From: Bacteroidales bacterium | Lineage (GTDB): Bacteria > Bacteroidota > Bacteroidia > Bacteroidales > UBA932 | NCBI GenBank assembly: GCA_017454335.1 | Contig: JAFTDE010000058.1 | Location: 1 to 32,983 of the forward strand | Direction of reading: 5' to 3' | Length of the DNA stretch: 32,983 nt | Shown here: in pieces, positions 1 through 7,437 of the stretch | How the letters are laid out: each line of letters opens with the position of its first letter | Numbering within the stretch: the stretch's first letter is position 1 | Made by a program: the position numbers and the translations under genes | The notes under the pieces: model-generated | The model's database searches: none | Told to the model about the DNA's origin: nothing | The model's input: the letters and a program-made list of their open reading frames with translations, nothing else

Positions 1-2466
1 CATACCTTCGATACCGTCCTTGACTTCGTTGATGCAGTCGTAGATGACGGAGTAGAGGCGGATCTCGATGCCCTCGCGGTCGGCGGACTTGCGCGCCTCG
101 ACGGAAGGACGGACCTGGAAGCCGATGATGACGGCGTCGGAAGCCTCGGCCAGCAGCACGTCGGATTCGGAGATGGCACCCACGGCCTTGTGGATGACGT
201 TCACGCGGACTTCCTCGGTGCTGAGCTTGATCAGCGAGTCGGACAGGGCCTCGACGCTGCCGTCCACGTCACCCTTGACGATGACGTTGAGCTCCTTGAA
301 GTTGCCGATGGCGATGCGGCGGCCGATCTCCTCGAGGGTCATGTGCTTCTGGGTCTTGATGCCCTGGATGCGGATCAGCTGTTCGCGCTTGTTGGCAATG
401 CTCTTGGCCTCGCGCTCGTCAGACAGGACGTTGAACTTCTCGCCGGCGGCGGGAGCACCGTTCAGGCCGAGCACCGAGACCGGCGTCGAAGGGCCGGCTT
501 CGGTCACCTTCTGGCCGCGCTCGTTGAACATCGACTTGATGCGTCCGTAGAAGCTGCCGCACAGCATGACGTCGCCCTGGCGGAGGGTTCCCTCCTGGAC
601 CAGCACGGTGGCCAGGTAGCCGCGTCCCTTGTCCAGCGAGGACTCGATGACCGCGCCCAGCGCCAGCTTGTTCGGATTGGCTTTCAGTTCCAGCAGGTCG
701 GTCTCGAGGAGCACCTTCTCCAGCAGTTTGTCCACGTTCAGGCCCTGCTTGGCGGCGATTTCCTGGCACTGGTACTTGCCGCCCCAGTCCTCGACGAGGA
801 TATTCATCTCGGACAGCTGGCGGCGGATCGTCTCGGGATTGGCGCCGGGCTTGTCGATCTTGTTGATCGCGAAGACCATCGGAACGCCGGCGGCCTGGGC
901 GTGGTTGATCGCCTCGACCGTCTGCGGCATCACGGCGTCATCCGCCGCGATGATGATGATCGCCAGGTCGGTCAGCTGGGCGCCGCGGGCACGCATGGCC
1001 GTGAAGGCCTCGTGACCCGGCGTATCCAGGAAGGTGATGTGGCGGCCGTCGGGCAGCTTGACGTTGTACGCACCGATGTGCTGGGTGATACCGCCGGCCT
1101 CGCCAGCGATGACGTTGGTCTTGCGGATGTAGTCCAGCAGGGAGGTCTTGCCGTGGTCGACGTGGCCCATGACCGTGATGATCGGGGGACGGGGCAGCAG
1201 GTCTTCCGGACGGTCCGGACGCTCGCTGGAGTTGATCTCCTCGGAGATGTCCGCCGTGACGAACTCGACCTTGTAACCGAATTCCTCGGCCACCAGGACC
1301 AGGGTTTCGGCATCCAGGCGCTGGTTGATGGACACCATCAGGCCCAGGCTCATGCAGGCGCCGATGACCTTGACCACCGGGGTGTTGTTCATCAGGGTGG
1401 CCAGGTCGTTGACGGTCACGAATTCGGTGACCTTGAGGATGCGGTTCTCCGCCGCGTTCTGCTCGAGTTCCTCCTGGGTGCGCTGGGCGGCCAGTTCGCG
1501 CTTTTCCTTGCGGTACTTGGCGCCGAAGTTGTTCTTCTTGGTCTCGTTCATCCGGGCGTAGGTCTCCTTGACCTGCTTCTGGATCTCCTTCTGCAGTTCT
1601 TCCTGCTCGGCTTCGGTCATGGCCGGTTTGAAGCGGTCGCGCTTGCGGCCCTTGCCGCTGCCGGCGGGCTGCTGCTGGGCGGCACCGCGGCCGCCGCGGG
1701 CATCCTTGCCGGAAGAGCGCTCGATATTCTGGCCCGCCTTGGCGACATCCACCTTCTGGGTCCCCTTGGCGATGCGCTCGCGCTTCTTGGCGGGCTTCTT
1801 GTCAAACTGGCTCAGGTCAATCTTGCCGATCACCTTCAGCTGGCCGGCGGAAGACTCCCGGCTTGCGGGGGCCGGTTCCGGAGCGGACGCGGCCTGATCC
1901 CCGTTGGCAGAATCAGAAGATACGGGGACAGCGGGGCTTTGCTCCTCCGGCTGCGGTTCAGCTTCGGCTTCGGGCTCCGGCTCCGGTTCGGGAGCAGGCT
2001 CGGGTTCAGGTTCCGGTTCGGGCTCGGGTTCCGGCTCCGGTTCGGGTTCCGGTTCCGGCTCGGGAACGGGCTCCGGTTCGGGCTCGGGTTCCGGCTCCGG
2101 TTCGGGCTCGGGTTCCGGCTCGGGCTCCGGTTCCGGCTCGGGAACGGGCTCGGGCTTGCTGTTGAGGAAGGTGTTGCTCTTGATGCGGATCTCCTGCTCC
2201 ATCTCCTCGTCGTCAGCGTCCTGACGGTCGGACCGGCGGCTGGTCTTCTCGAGAATCTCGGCCAGCTTGATGTCCACCTTTTCGGAGGCCTCCTTCATCG
2301 CCAGGTCCTTGCCGAACTGCTTGTCGATGGCGCCGAGATGCTCGTCCGAGATCTTGGCATTGGGGTTCTCCGCGACTTCCACGCCCTGTTTCTGCAAGAA
2401 AGCAACCAGGTCCTGGAGGCCGATGTTGTACTGTTTTAAAATCTTACTGAGTCTGATTTCTGCCAT
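1..2466 (-). CDS. infB: Translation initiation factor IF-2, 3' end cut by window edge
   Basis: IF-2 is the GTPase that places initiator tRNA on the 30S subunit and promotes subunit joining. The frame is open from the ATG at 2464-2466 to the left edge, giving 822 residues; the C-terminal domain lies outside. An IF2_N-like region covers residues 1-60. A Pro-Glu repeat linker follows (105-166), then a basic segment around 235-300. The G domain shows GHVDHGKT (434-441), DTPGH (481-485) and NKID (535-538). The start is supported by a GGAG-type Shine-Dalgarno sequence shortly upstream, which is not common in Bacteroidota. It lies 20 bp downstream of nusA and is the last gene seen of the rimP-nusA-infB operon. 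The only oddity is the length and purity of the Pro-Glu linker. Assignment is very secure. Confidence 0.98.
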   Translation of the reverse strand, partial: MAEIRLSKILKQYNIGLQDLVAFLQKQGVEVAENPNAKISDEHLGAIDKQFGKDLAMKEASEKVDIKLAEILEKTSRRSDRQDADDEEMEQEIRIKSNTFLNSKPEPVPEPEPEPEPEPEPEPEPEPEPEPEPVPEPEPEPEPEPEPEPEPEPEPEPAPEPEPEPEAEAEPQPEEQSPAVPVSSDSANGDQAASAPEPAPASRESSAGQLKVIGKIDLSQFDKKPAKKRERIAKGTQKVDVAKAGQNIERSSGKDARGGRGAAQQQPAGSGKGRKRDRFKPAMTEAEQEELQKEIQKQVKETYARMNETKKNNFGAKYRKEKRELAAQRTQEELEQNAAENRILKVTEFVTVNDLATLMNNTPVVKVIGACMSLGLMVSINQRLDAETLVLVAEEFGYKVEFVTADISEEINSSERPDRPEDLLPRPPIITVMGHVDHGKTSLLDYIRKTNVIAGEAGGITQHIGAYNVKLPDGRHITFLDTPGHEAFTAMRARGAQLTDLAIIIIAADDAVMPQTVEAINHAQAAGVPMVFAINKIDKPGANPETIRRQLSEMNILVEDWGGKYQCQEIAAKQGLNVDKLLEKVLLETDLLELKANPNKLALGAVIESSLDKGRGYLATVLVQEGTLRQGDVMLCGSFYGRIKSMFNERGQKVTEAGPSTPVSVLGLNGAPAAGEKFNVLSDEREAKSIANKREQLIRIQGIKTQKHMTLEEIGRRIAIGNFKELNVIVKGDVDGSVEALSDSLIKLSTEEVRVNVIHKAVGAISESDVLLAEASDAVIIGFQVRPSVEARKSADREGIEIRLYSVIYDCINEVKDGIEGM
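1969..2154 (-). repeat. Hexanucleotide tandem repeat coding a Pro-Glu linker in IF-2
   Basis: A 186-bp tract contains 31 six-base units that encode alternating Pro and Glu (occasionally Val or Ala) at residues 105-166 of IF-2. The units vary between CCGGAA- and CCCGAG-type codons, so the repeat is kept at protein level while the third bases drift. Read on the other strand it produces Gly-Ser repeats, which are shadows. A tract of this kind can change length by slippage in steps of two residues without breaking the frame. Confidence 0.9.
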
Positions 2467-2486
2467 TTAAAACTCCTTTTTATAAA

Positions 2487-3752
2487 CTAGTCTTCAAATT
2501 CCGCACGGAGGATGGAAAGGACTTCCTCGACGGTCTCGTCTTCCAGGTCGGCACGCTTGGCGATGTCCTCCTTGGAGATGGCCAGCACGTCCTTGGCGGT
2601 GTCGCAGCCGATGGCCTTGAGGCGGTCGATGACCCACTCGTCGATCTCGTTGGTGAATTCCTCGAGGGCGACATCCTCTTCGTCGTCGATCTCGTCCTTG
2701 GGCAGTTCACGCCAGACCTCGATCTCGCGGTCCACCAGCATGCCGGCCAGCTGGATGTTGCAGCCGCCGCGGCCGATGCCCTTGCGGACCTCGTCGGGCT
2801 GCATGAACACCTTGACCTTGTCCTCGGGACTCTCCCCCATGTCGATGGAAGAGACGCGGGCCGGATTCAGGGCGCGCTGGATCAGCAGGCTGGGATTCTG
2901 GGTCCACTGGATCACGTCGATGTTCTCGTTGCGCAGTTCGCGGACGATGCCCAGGATGCGGCCGCCCTTGACACCGATGCAGGCGCCGATCGGGTCGATC
3001 CGGTCGTCATAGGACTCGACCGCCACCTTGGCGCGCTCGCCGGGGACGCGGACCACCTTCTTGACGGTGATCAGGCCGTCGGCGATCTCGGGGACCTCCT
3101 GCTCGAACAGGCGCTCGAGGAACTCGTTGGAAGTACGGGACAGGATGATGTACGGGGTGGTGTTGTTGCGCATCTCCACGCTCTTGATGATGGCGCGGAC
3201 GTTGTCGCTCTTCTTGAAACGCTCGCCGGGGATCTGCTCGCTCTTGGGGATGTGCAGTTCGTTGCCGTCCTCGTCGAGGATCAGCACTTCCTTGGACCAG
3301 GTCTGGTAGACCTCGCCGGAGAACAGCTCGCCGACCTTCTCGGAGTACTTCTTGTACACGTTGGCCTTCTCGATGTCCATGATGCGGCCCTGGAGGTTCT
3401 GGCGCAGGTTCAGGATACCGCGGCGGCCGAAGGACGAGAGGGGGACGATCTTGGTGTAGGTGTCGCCGATCTCGTAATCGTCGTCGCCGCTGTCCGCCTT
3501 GACCTCTTCGAGGGTCATTTCCGCGTTGGGATTCTCCACCTCTTCGACGATCTCGAAGTTCTGGTAGATCTCGCAGGTTCCCTTGTCCACGTTGACGATG
3601 ACGTCGAAGTTGTCGGAAGATCCGTAGGTCTTGGCGATCTGCGTCAGGAACACGTCCTTCAGCACACCCATCATCACCGGACGGTCGATGTTCTTCTCTT
3701 CCTTGAAGTCCTTGAACGCGTCAATGAGCGTGATAACTTGTTCTTTTTCCAT
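2487..3752 (-). CDS. nusA: Transcription elongation/termination factor NusA
   Basis: NusA binds RNA polymerase and nascent RNA, and modulates pausing, termination and antitermination. The 421-residue product has an N-terminal polymerase-binding region (about 1-125), an S1 domain (about 135-200, starting near VGELFSGEVY) and tandem KH domains including DPIGACIGVKGGRI. The acidic C-terminal part contains a helix-hairpin-helix-like end (about 365-421, LKAIGCDTAKDVL). Length and order fit Bacteroidota NusA, which lacks the long double acidic repeat of enterobacteria. The start codon lies 1 bp after the rimP stop, so the two are translationally close. It is followed by infB, the classical rimP-nusA-infB order. 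Confidence 0.97.
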   Translation of the reverse strand: MEKEQVITLIDAFKDFKEEKNIDRPVMMGVLKDVFLTQIAKTYGSSDNFDVIVNVDKGTCEIYQNFEIVEEVENPNAEMTLEEVKADSGDDDYEIGDTYTKIVPLSSFGRRGILNLRQNLQGRIMDIEKANVYKKYSEKVGELFSGEVYQTWSKEVLILDEDGNELHIPKSEQIPGERFKKSDNVRAIIKSVEMRNNTTPYIILSRTSNEFLERLFEQEVPEIADGLITVKKVVRVPGERAKVAVESYDDRIDPIGACIGVKGGRILGIVRELRNENIDVIQWTQNPSLLIQRALNPARVSSIDMGESPEDKVKVFMQPDEVRKGIGRGGCNIQLAGMLVDREIEVWRELPKDEIDDEEDVALEEFTNEIDEWVIDRLKAIGCDTAKDVLAISKEDIAKRADLEDETVEEVLSILRAEFED

Positions 3753-3753
3753 T

Positions 3754-4032
3754 TTATTGATTGTCTTTTATCGTTTTGAGCAACTCGTCCGCCTCTTCGG
3801 CGCTGATCCCGGCGGATCCCACCGTCAGGGCGTAATCCTCGATGTTCCGGTCGAAGGCGGCCAGGACGGCGCGGTGCACGGCCTCGCAGTCGTCCAGGTC
3901 CACATCCCCGCCGGTCTTGCCGAGGGTGATTTCGAAAATGTTGTCGTCATCGTTGAAATCCAGTCCGATGACCTCGCAGCCCCGCTGCGCTGCCGCCCCG
4001 CGGGCGACTTCCATCAATTCTTCCTGTTTCAT
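3754..4032 (-). CDS. rimP: Ribosome maturation factor RimP, short form lacking the C-terminal domain
   Basis: RimP assists maturation of the 30S subunit. The product is 92 residues, against roughly 150 in most bacteria. What is present matches the N-terminal RimP domain: an amphipathic first helix, CEVIGLDF, an acidic stretch with DLDDCEAVHRAV, and YALTVGSAGIS, the counterpart of the conserved VSSPG-type strand. Straight after that motif the protein turns into a short acidic helix and stops. The SH3-like C-terminal domain is absent, and nusA starts 1 bp later, so there is no room for it. Position before nusA-infB supports the identity. Whether the short form still works is not visible from the sequence. 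Confidence 0.85.
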   Translation of the reverse strand: MKQEELMEVARGAAAQRGCEVIGLDFNDDDNIFEITLGKTGGDVDLDDCEAVHRAVLAAFDRNIEDYALTVGSAGISAEEADELLKTIKDNQ

Positions 4033-4051
4033 ACCGGAAACATAAATAAAA

Positions 4052-4075
4052 ATAGGCGGCCTCTCGGTCTCCTAT
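4052..4075 (-). terminator. Possible hairpin with U-run in the rimP leader
   Basis: On the minus strand ATAGG (4075-4071) can pair with CCTAT (4056-4052). A small inner stem, CC/GG, is closed by a GAGA loop of the GNRA class. The sequence TTTTTATTT follows directly. It lies between the rimP promoter and the rimP start, so it could be a weak terminator for read-through from the lpx genes or an attenuator of the nusA operon. The stem is short and interrupted, so this is tentative. Confidence 0.35.
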
Positions 4076-4091
4076 ATCTCTTTCACGACTA

Positions 4092-4123
4092 CAAATATAC
4101 GGCTTTTTTCTGAATCTACCAAA
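4092..4123 (-). promoter_or_regulatory. Promoter of rimP-nusA-infB
   Basis: The minus strand has TTTG (4123-4120), a 20-nt spacer and TATATTTG (4099-4092), matching the Bacteroidota -33/-7 consensus with correct spacing. The -33 part lies inside the last codons of wbqC. Transcription would start near 4088, giving a leader of roughly 55 nt that contains the hairpin noted at 4052-4075. Confidence 0.7.
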
Positions 4124-4688
4124 TCAGGTAGGAAATCGCATCCGGGCCCTCGTTGAACAGCAGGTCCATCACGGACAGGTTCCCGACGAAACCGAAGCGG
4201 TCGGCGAAGACCTGGCTGTAAGGCCTGGGGACGTAGGCGCTGGGATGCTTGGGGTGGATGTCCACGTCCGCACCGAGGTACTCCCCCGTCGGCTCCAGCC
4301 GCGGGTCGATGCCGATCTTGTCGCAGAAGAAGCGGATCAGGGCAAGGTCCAGGTCCCACAGCGTCGCGGGACGGGCATCCAGGATGGCGAACATCGCATC
4401 CCGGTAGTACAGGAAGAAGGGGGAAGAATAATAGGCCGTCTCGATGGCGTATTCGGTCTGCCGTACCCAGGGCGTGGAGTAGTCCACCCGGATGTCCGTG
4501 ATGCGGATGGCCCCGTCATGCACGACCGGGAAACGCAGGTCCATCACGCCGCCCGCCGTCAGGATGCGGCAGCGGTTGCGGTACGTCTGTTTCTGATAAT
4601 GCTCCCATGCCTCCATCTGAACACAAGAATACTTCGCCAGCAGAGCGAAGTATTCGATGGGAGGACAATAGGCGACGGGCAGGACCAC
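4116..4688 (-). CDS. WbqC family protein
   Basis: The 190-residue product matches the WbqC-like family, found in Bacteroidota and in some O-antigen clusters. Family features are CPPIEYFALLAKY near the N-terminus, HYQKQTYRNRCRI around residue 30, and the late segment FVGNLSVMDLLFNEGP. The biochemical role of the family is not settled; a part in envelope polysaccharide or glycolipid biosynthesis is inferred from its neighbours. The start codon lies 2 bp beyond the lpxA stop, so it is the last gene of the lpxD-lpxC-lpxA unit. No signal peptide or membrane helix is visible, so it is probably cytoplasmic. Confidence 0.85.
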   Translation of the reverse strand: MVLPVAYCPPIEYFALLAKYSCVQMEAWEHYQKQTYRNRCRILTAGGVMDLRFPVVHDGAIRITDIRVDYSTPWVRQTEYAIETAYYSSPFFLYYRDAMFAILDARPATLWDLDLALIRFFCDKIGIDPRLEPTGEYLGADVDIHPKHPSAYVPRPYSQVFADRFGFVGNLSVMDLLFNEGPDAISYLIW

Positions 4689-4690
4689 GG

Positions 4691-5503
4691 CTACTCGATA
4701 CCGCCCTTTTCGTGCGATTCACCGGCCCGGACGATGCCGCGCTTGGAGTTGCGGATGAAGTCCAGGATCACCTGCTTCTCCACGCTGTCCGGGAATCCTT
4801 CCTGCACGCGGGCGCAGGCATCGGAGAAGTTGTAGCCCTGGTAGTAGAGCATGTCGTAGATGTCCTTGATGTTGCGGATGACATCCGAGTCGAAGCCCCG
4901 GCGGCGCAGGCCGACCAGGTTGACGCCGGCGAACACGATGGGAACGCGGCCGCAGATGGAGTACGGCGGGATATCCTTGTTGATGGCGGTACCGCCGCCG
5001 ACCATGGCATGGGTGCCGATCTTGGTGAACTGGTGCACCTTGGTGCCGCCGCCGACGATGGCCCAGTCATCCATGTCCGTCTCGCCCGCGATGCCCACGT
5101 AGCTGACCAGGATGCAGTGGTTGCCGATCCGGCAGTCGTGCGCGACGTGCACGTAGGACATCAGCAGGGTGTCGTTGCCGATCCGGGTCACGCCCTTGCC
5201 GCTGGCCTTGGTGCCGCGGTTGATGGTGGCGCATTCCCGGATGGTGACGCGGTCGCCGATCTCCACATAGGTGATCTCCCCGTCGAACTTCAGGTCCTGC
5301 GGGATGGCGCCGACCACGGCTCCGGGGAAGATGGTGCAGTCACGTCCGATCTTGACATAGGAAAAGACGGTGGCATGGGGCAGCAGACGGGTTCCGTCGC
5401 CGATCTCCACATTGTCATCGACATAGCAGTACGGACCGATTTCGACGTTCTCGCCAAGTTTCGCATTGGGGCTGACGATCGCCAGCGGATGAATGATTGC
5501 CAT
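4691..5503 (-). CDS. lpxA: Acyl-ACP--UDP-N-acetylglucosamine O-acyltransferase LpxA
   Basis: LpxA transfers a 3-hydroxyacyl chain from ACP to the 3-OH of UDP-GlcNAc, the first step of lipid A synthesis. The start chosen is the ATG at 5501-5503 (MAIIHPLAIV), 4 bp after the lpxC stop; the upstream extension is out of family. The protein has 270 residues, close to the usual 260-270. It begins with left-handed beta-helix hexapeptide repeats (about 1-190). The family motif IPQDLKF follows at 67-73, and His-122 in VHVAHDCRIG fits the catalytic histidine. The helical C-terminal part carries FAGVNLVGLRRRGF. It is cytoplasmic and probably co-transcribed with lpxD and lpxC. Confidence 0.97.
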   Translation of the reverse strand: MAIIHPLAIVSPNAKLGENVEIGPYCYVDDNVEIGDGTRLLPHATVFSYVKIGRDCTIFPGAVVGAIPQDLKFDGEITYVEIGDRVTIRECATINRGTKASGKGVTRIGNDTLLMSYVHVAHDCRIGNHCILVSYVGIAGETDMDDWAIVGGGTKVHQFTKIGTHAMVGGGTAINKDIPPYSICGRVPIVFAGVNLVGLRRRGFDSDVIRNIKDIYDMLYYQGYNFSDACARVQEGFPDSVEKQVILDFIRNSKRGIVRAGESHEKGGIE

Positions 5504-5507
5504 GATT

Positions 5508-6404
5508 CTATCGGATGCTTTCGCGCAACGCCCGGGCTGCGCTGGTGTTGATTGCATGGCCGGCCTTGTAGGCGACGACACGGGCGCGGAGGAATCCGCC
5601 GCACAGGCGCAGGTCGCCGATCAGGTCCAGCAGTTTGTGACGGCCGCATTCATTGGGGAAATGCAGCTCGAGATTGTTCAGGTATCCGTTTTCCTTCACC
5701 TGGATGTCCTGGATGCCGAAGATGTGCGCCAGCGAGGAAATCTGGGCGTCCGAAACCGGATGCTCGACGACCACGATGGCATTGTCCACGTCCCCGCCCT
5801 TGATCAGGCCGTGACCGGCCAGGTATTCCAGTTCGTGGAAGAAGCAGAAAGTCCGGCAGGGGGCGAGCTCGGCGGTATAATCCGTACGGGCATCCCAGGA
5901 GGCCGTCTGCACGCCCAGGACACGCGATCCGAAATCGGAGGTCAGCTCGTAGCTGAAATCATCGGCCGGGCTGATCCGCACGAACGAACCGTGCTCGTTG
6001 CGGATTTCGATCTCTTCCCGGACCTCGACGTAACGGCGCGGGGCATCCTGCTCCTGCAGGCCGTCGGGGAGGATCGCCTCGACGTAAGGGCGGGCGCTGC
6101 CGTCCAGGATGGGCACTTCGAGGTTGTCGATTTCGACGCGGACGTTGTCCACGCCCAGGCCCGTCATGGCGGACACCAGATGCTCGATGGTGGAAACGGA
6201 GGCTGCCCCGGATGCGATGGTGGTGCAGCGGACGGTGCTGCTGACATATTCCGCCAGTGCCGGGATCTCGATGCCGAGATCCGTCCGGAAGAAGCGGATT
6301 CCGCTGTCAGGGGCCGCCGGGAGCAGGGTCATGCGGGCGAACTGGCCCTGATGCAGACCCTTGCCTTCGAATGTATAGGGTTTTTTAAGAGTTCTCTGAT
6401 TCAT
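5508..6404 (-). CDS. lpxC: UDP-3-O-acyl-N-acetylglucosamine deacetylase LpxC, unfused
   Basis: LpxC is the zinc deacetylase catalysing the committed step of lipid A synthesis. The 298-residue product carries Glu-74/His-75 (STIEHLVSAM), His-256 and Asp-260 (RHKLLDLIGDL), and His-283 (AGHAINTSAA), matching the zinc ligands and catalytic residues. It ends about 15 residues after the last motif and lpxA begins 4 bp on. In most Bacteroidales LpxC is a roughly 460-residue protein with a C-terminal FabZ dehydratase domain; that domain is absent here and there is no space for a remnant. The length resembles proteobacterial LpxC. It has its own promoter at 6415-6444 and a very short leader. Confidence 0.96.
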   Translation of the reverse strand: MNQRTLKKPYTFEGKGLHQGQFARMTLLPAAPDSGIRFFRTDLGIEIPALAEYVSSTVRCTTIASGAASVSTIEHLVSAMTGLGVDNVRVEIDNLEVPILDGSARPYVEAILPDGLQEQDAPRRYVEVREEIEIRNEHGSFVRISPADDFSYELTSDFGSRVLGVQTASWDARTDYTAELAPCRTFCFFHELEYLAGHGLIKGGDVDNAIVVVEHPVSDAQISSLAHIFGIQDIQVKENGYLNNLELHFPNECGRHKLLDLIGDLRLCGGFLRARVVAYKAGHAINTSAARALRESIR

Positions 6405-6414
6405 AATAAGTTTG

Positions 6415-6444
6415 CAAAGATACGCATTTCTGCGAACATTGCAA
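6415..6444 (-). promoter_or_regulatory. Promoter of lpxC-lpxA-wbqC
   Basis: On the minus strand TTG (6444-6442) is followed by 19 nt and TATCTTTG (6422-6415), an excellent Bacteroidota promoter. It fills the 43-bp gap between lpxD and lpxC. Transcription would start about 6-8 nt before the lpxC ATG, giving a nearly leaderless message. Confidence 0.7.
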
Positions 6445-6447
6445 TTC

Positions 6448-7434
6448 CTATTCTTCGCCGCTCTGCTTGAACTTGGCGTAGGCGCGCAGGTAAGTGGGAT
6501 GCGGGATGGCCGGCGATCCCATCAGGGTCTGACCGCTCCGGCGCACGTGGCCGATGACGGCGGCCTTGGCCGCAACCGTCGTATTGTCCGCGATCCGGAG
6601 GTGGCCCACCACCCCGACCTGTCCGCCCAGCAGGCAGTTCTTCCCGATAACGGTGGATCCGGCGATGCCGCACTGCGCGGCCATGGCCGTGTTGTCACCG
6701 ATCCGGACATTGTGCGCGATCTGGCAGAGGTTGTCGATCCTGACGCCGTTGCCGATGACGGTCGATTCCATCTCGGCGCGGTCCACGGTCGTGTTGGCCC
6801 CGATCTCCACGTCGTCACCGATGATCACGTTGCCCAGGTGCTCGATCTTCTCCCAGCTGCCGTCCGGCCGGGGCGCATTGCCGAATCCGTCGCTGCCGAT
6901 AACGCAGTTCGCATGCAGGATCACGTTGTCGCCGATCACCATGCCGGGATAGATGCGCACGCCGGGATACAGGATGCAGTTCTTCCCGATCCGGGTGCCG
7001 TCGCCCACATAGACGTTTTCGCCGATGTGGGTCCGGTCCCCGACCGTGCACTTCTTTCCGATCCACGCGAAGTCTCCGACATAGACCTGCCGGCCGATCC
7101 GGGCGCTGCAGGCGATGTGGCAGCGGCCGCGGTGCCGCCGGAAGGTCCGGCGCTGGTCCGCGACATACTTGAGCAGCTCGGCCACGGCGCTGTAGGCGTT
7201 CTCCACCCGGATCATCGTCGGGGTTACCGGCGCCTTGGGGGCGAAATCGCGATTCACCAGCAAGACCGAAGCCTTGCTGGTGTACACGTACTGTTCATAT
7301 TTGGGATTGGCAAAGAAACTGAGCTGGCCGGGACGGCCGTTTTCAATCTTTGCGAATGACTTGACGATGATTTCAGGGTCCCCCTCCACGCTTCCGTGCA
7401 GGATCTGGGCCAGTTGTTTCGCGCTCAGCTCCAT
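6448..7434 (-). CDS. lpxD: UDP-3-O-acylglucosamine N-acyltransferase LpxD
   Basis: LpxD adds the second 3-hydroxyacyl chain, at the 2-amino group, in lipid A synthesis. The 328-residue product has an N-terminal uridine-binding domain (about 1-100, with [15 protein letters not shown]), a long run of hexapeptide repeats (about 105-300) and a short C-terminal helix. His-241 in [10 protein letters not shown] fits the catalytic base, and GSDGFGNAP is the typical LpxD loop. The start is 3 bp after the stop of the FadL-like gene, implying co-transcription from upstream. lpxC follows after 43 bp that hold a separate promoter. Gene order lpxD-lpxC-lpxA is standard for Bacteroidota. Confidence 0.97.
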   Translation of the reverse strand: MELSAKQLAQILHGSVEGDPEIIVKSFAKIENGRPGQLSFFANPKYEQYVYTSKASVLLVNRDFAPKAPVTPTMIRVENAYSAVAELLKYVADQRRTFRRHRGRCHIACSARIGRQVYVGDFAWIGKKCTVGDRTHIGENVYVGDGTRIGKNCILYPGVRIYPGMVIGDNVILHANCVIGSDGFGNAPRPDGSWEKIEHLGNVIIGDDVEIGANTTVDRAEMESTVIGNGVRIDNLCQIAHNVRIGDNTAMAAQCGIAGSTVIGKNCLLGGQVGVVGHLRIADNTTVAAKAAVIGHVRRSGQTLMGSPAIPHPTYLRAYAKFKQSGEE

Positions 7435-7437
7435 CGG

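Noticed and set aside
1969-2154. Possible CRISPR or regulatory repeat array
   Set aside because: Six-base in-frame units without spacers, inside a coding sequence.
190-2439. 749-residue open frame on the plus strand
   Set aside because: It is antisense to infB; its Gly/Phe/Arg repeats come from the Pro-Glu tract and the high GC content removes stops. The minus strand encodes clear IF-2 motifs.
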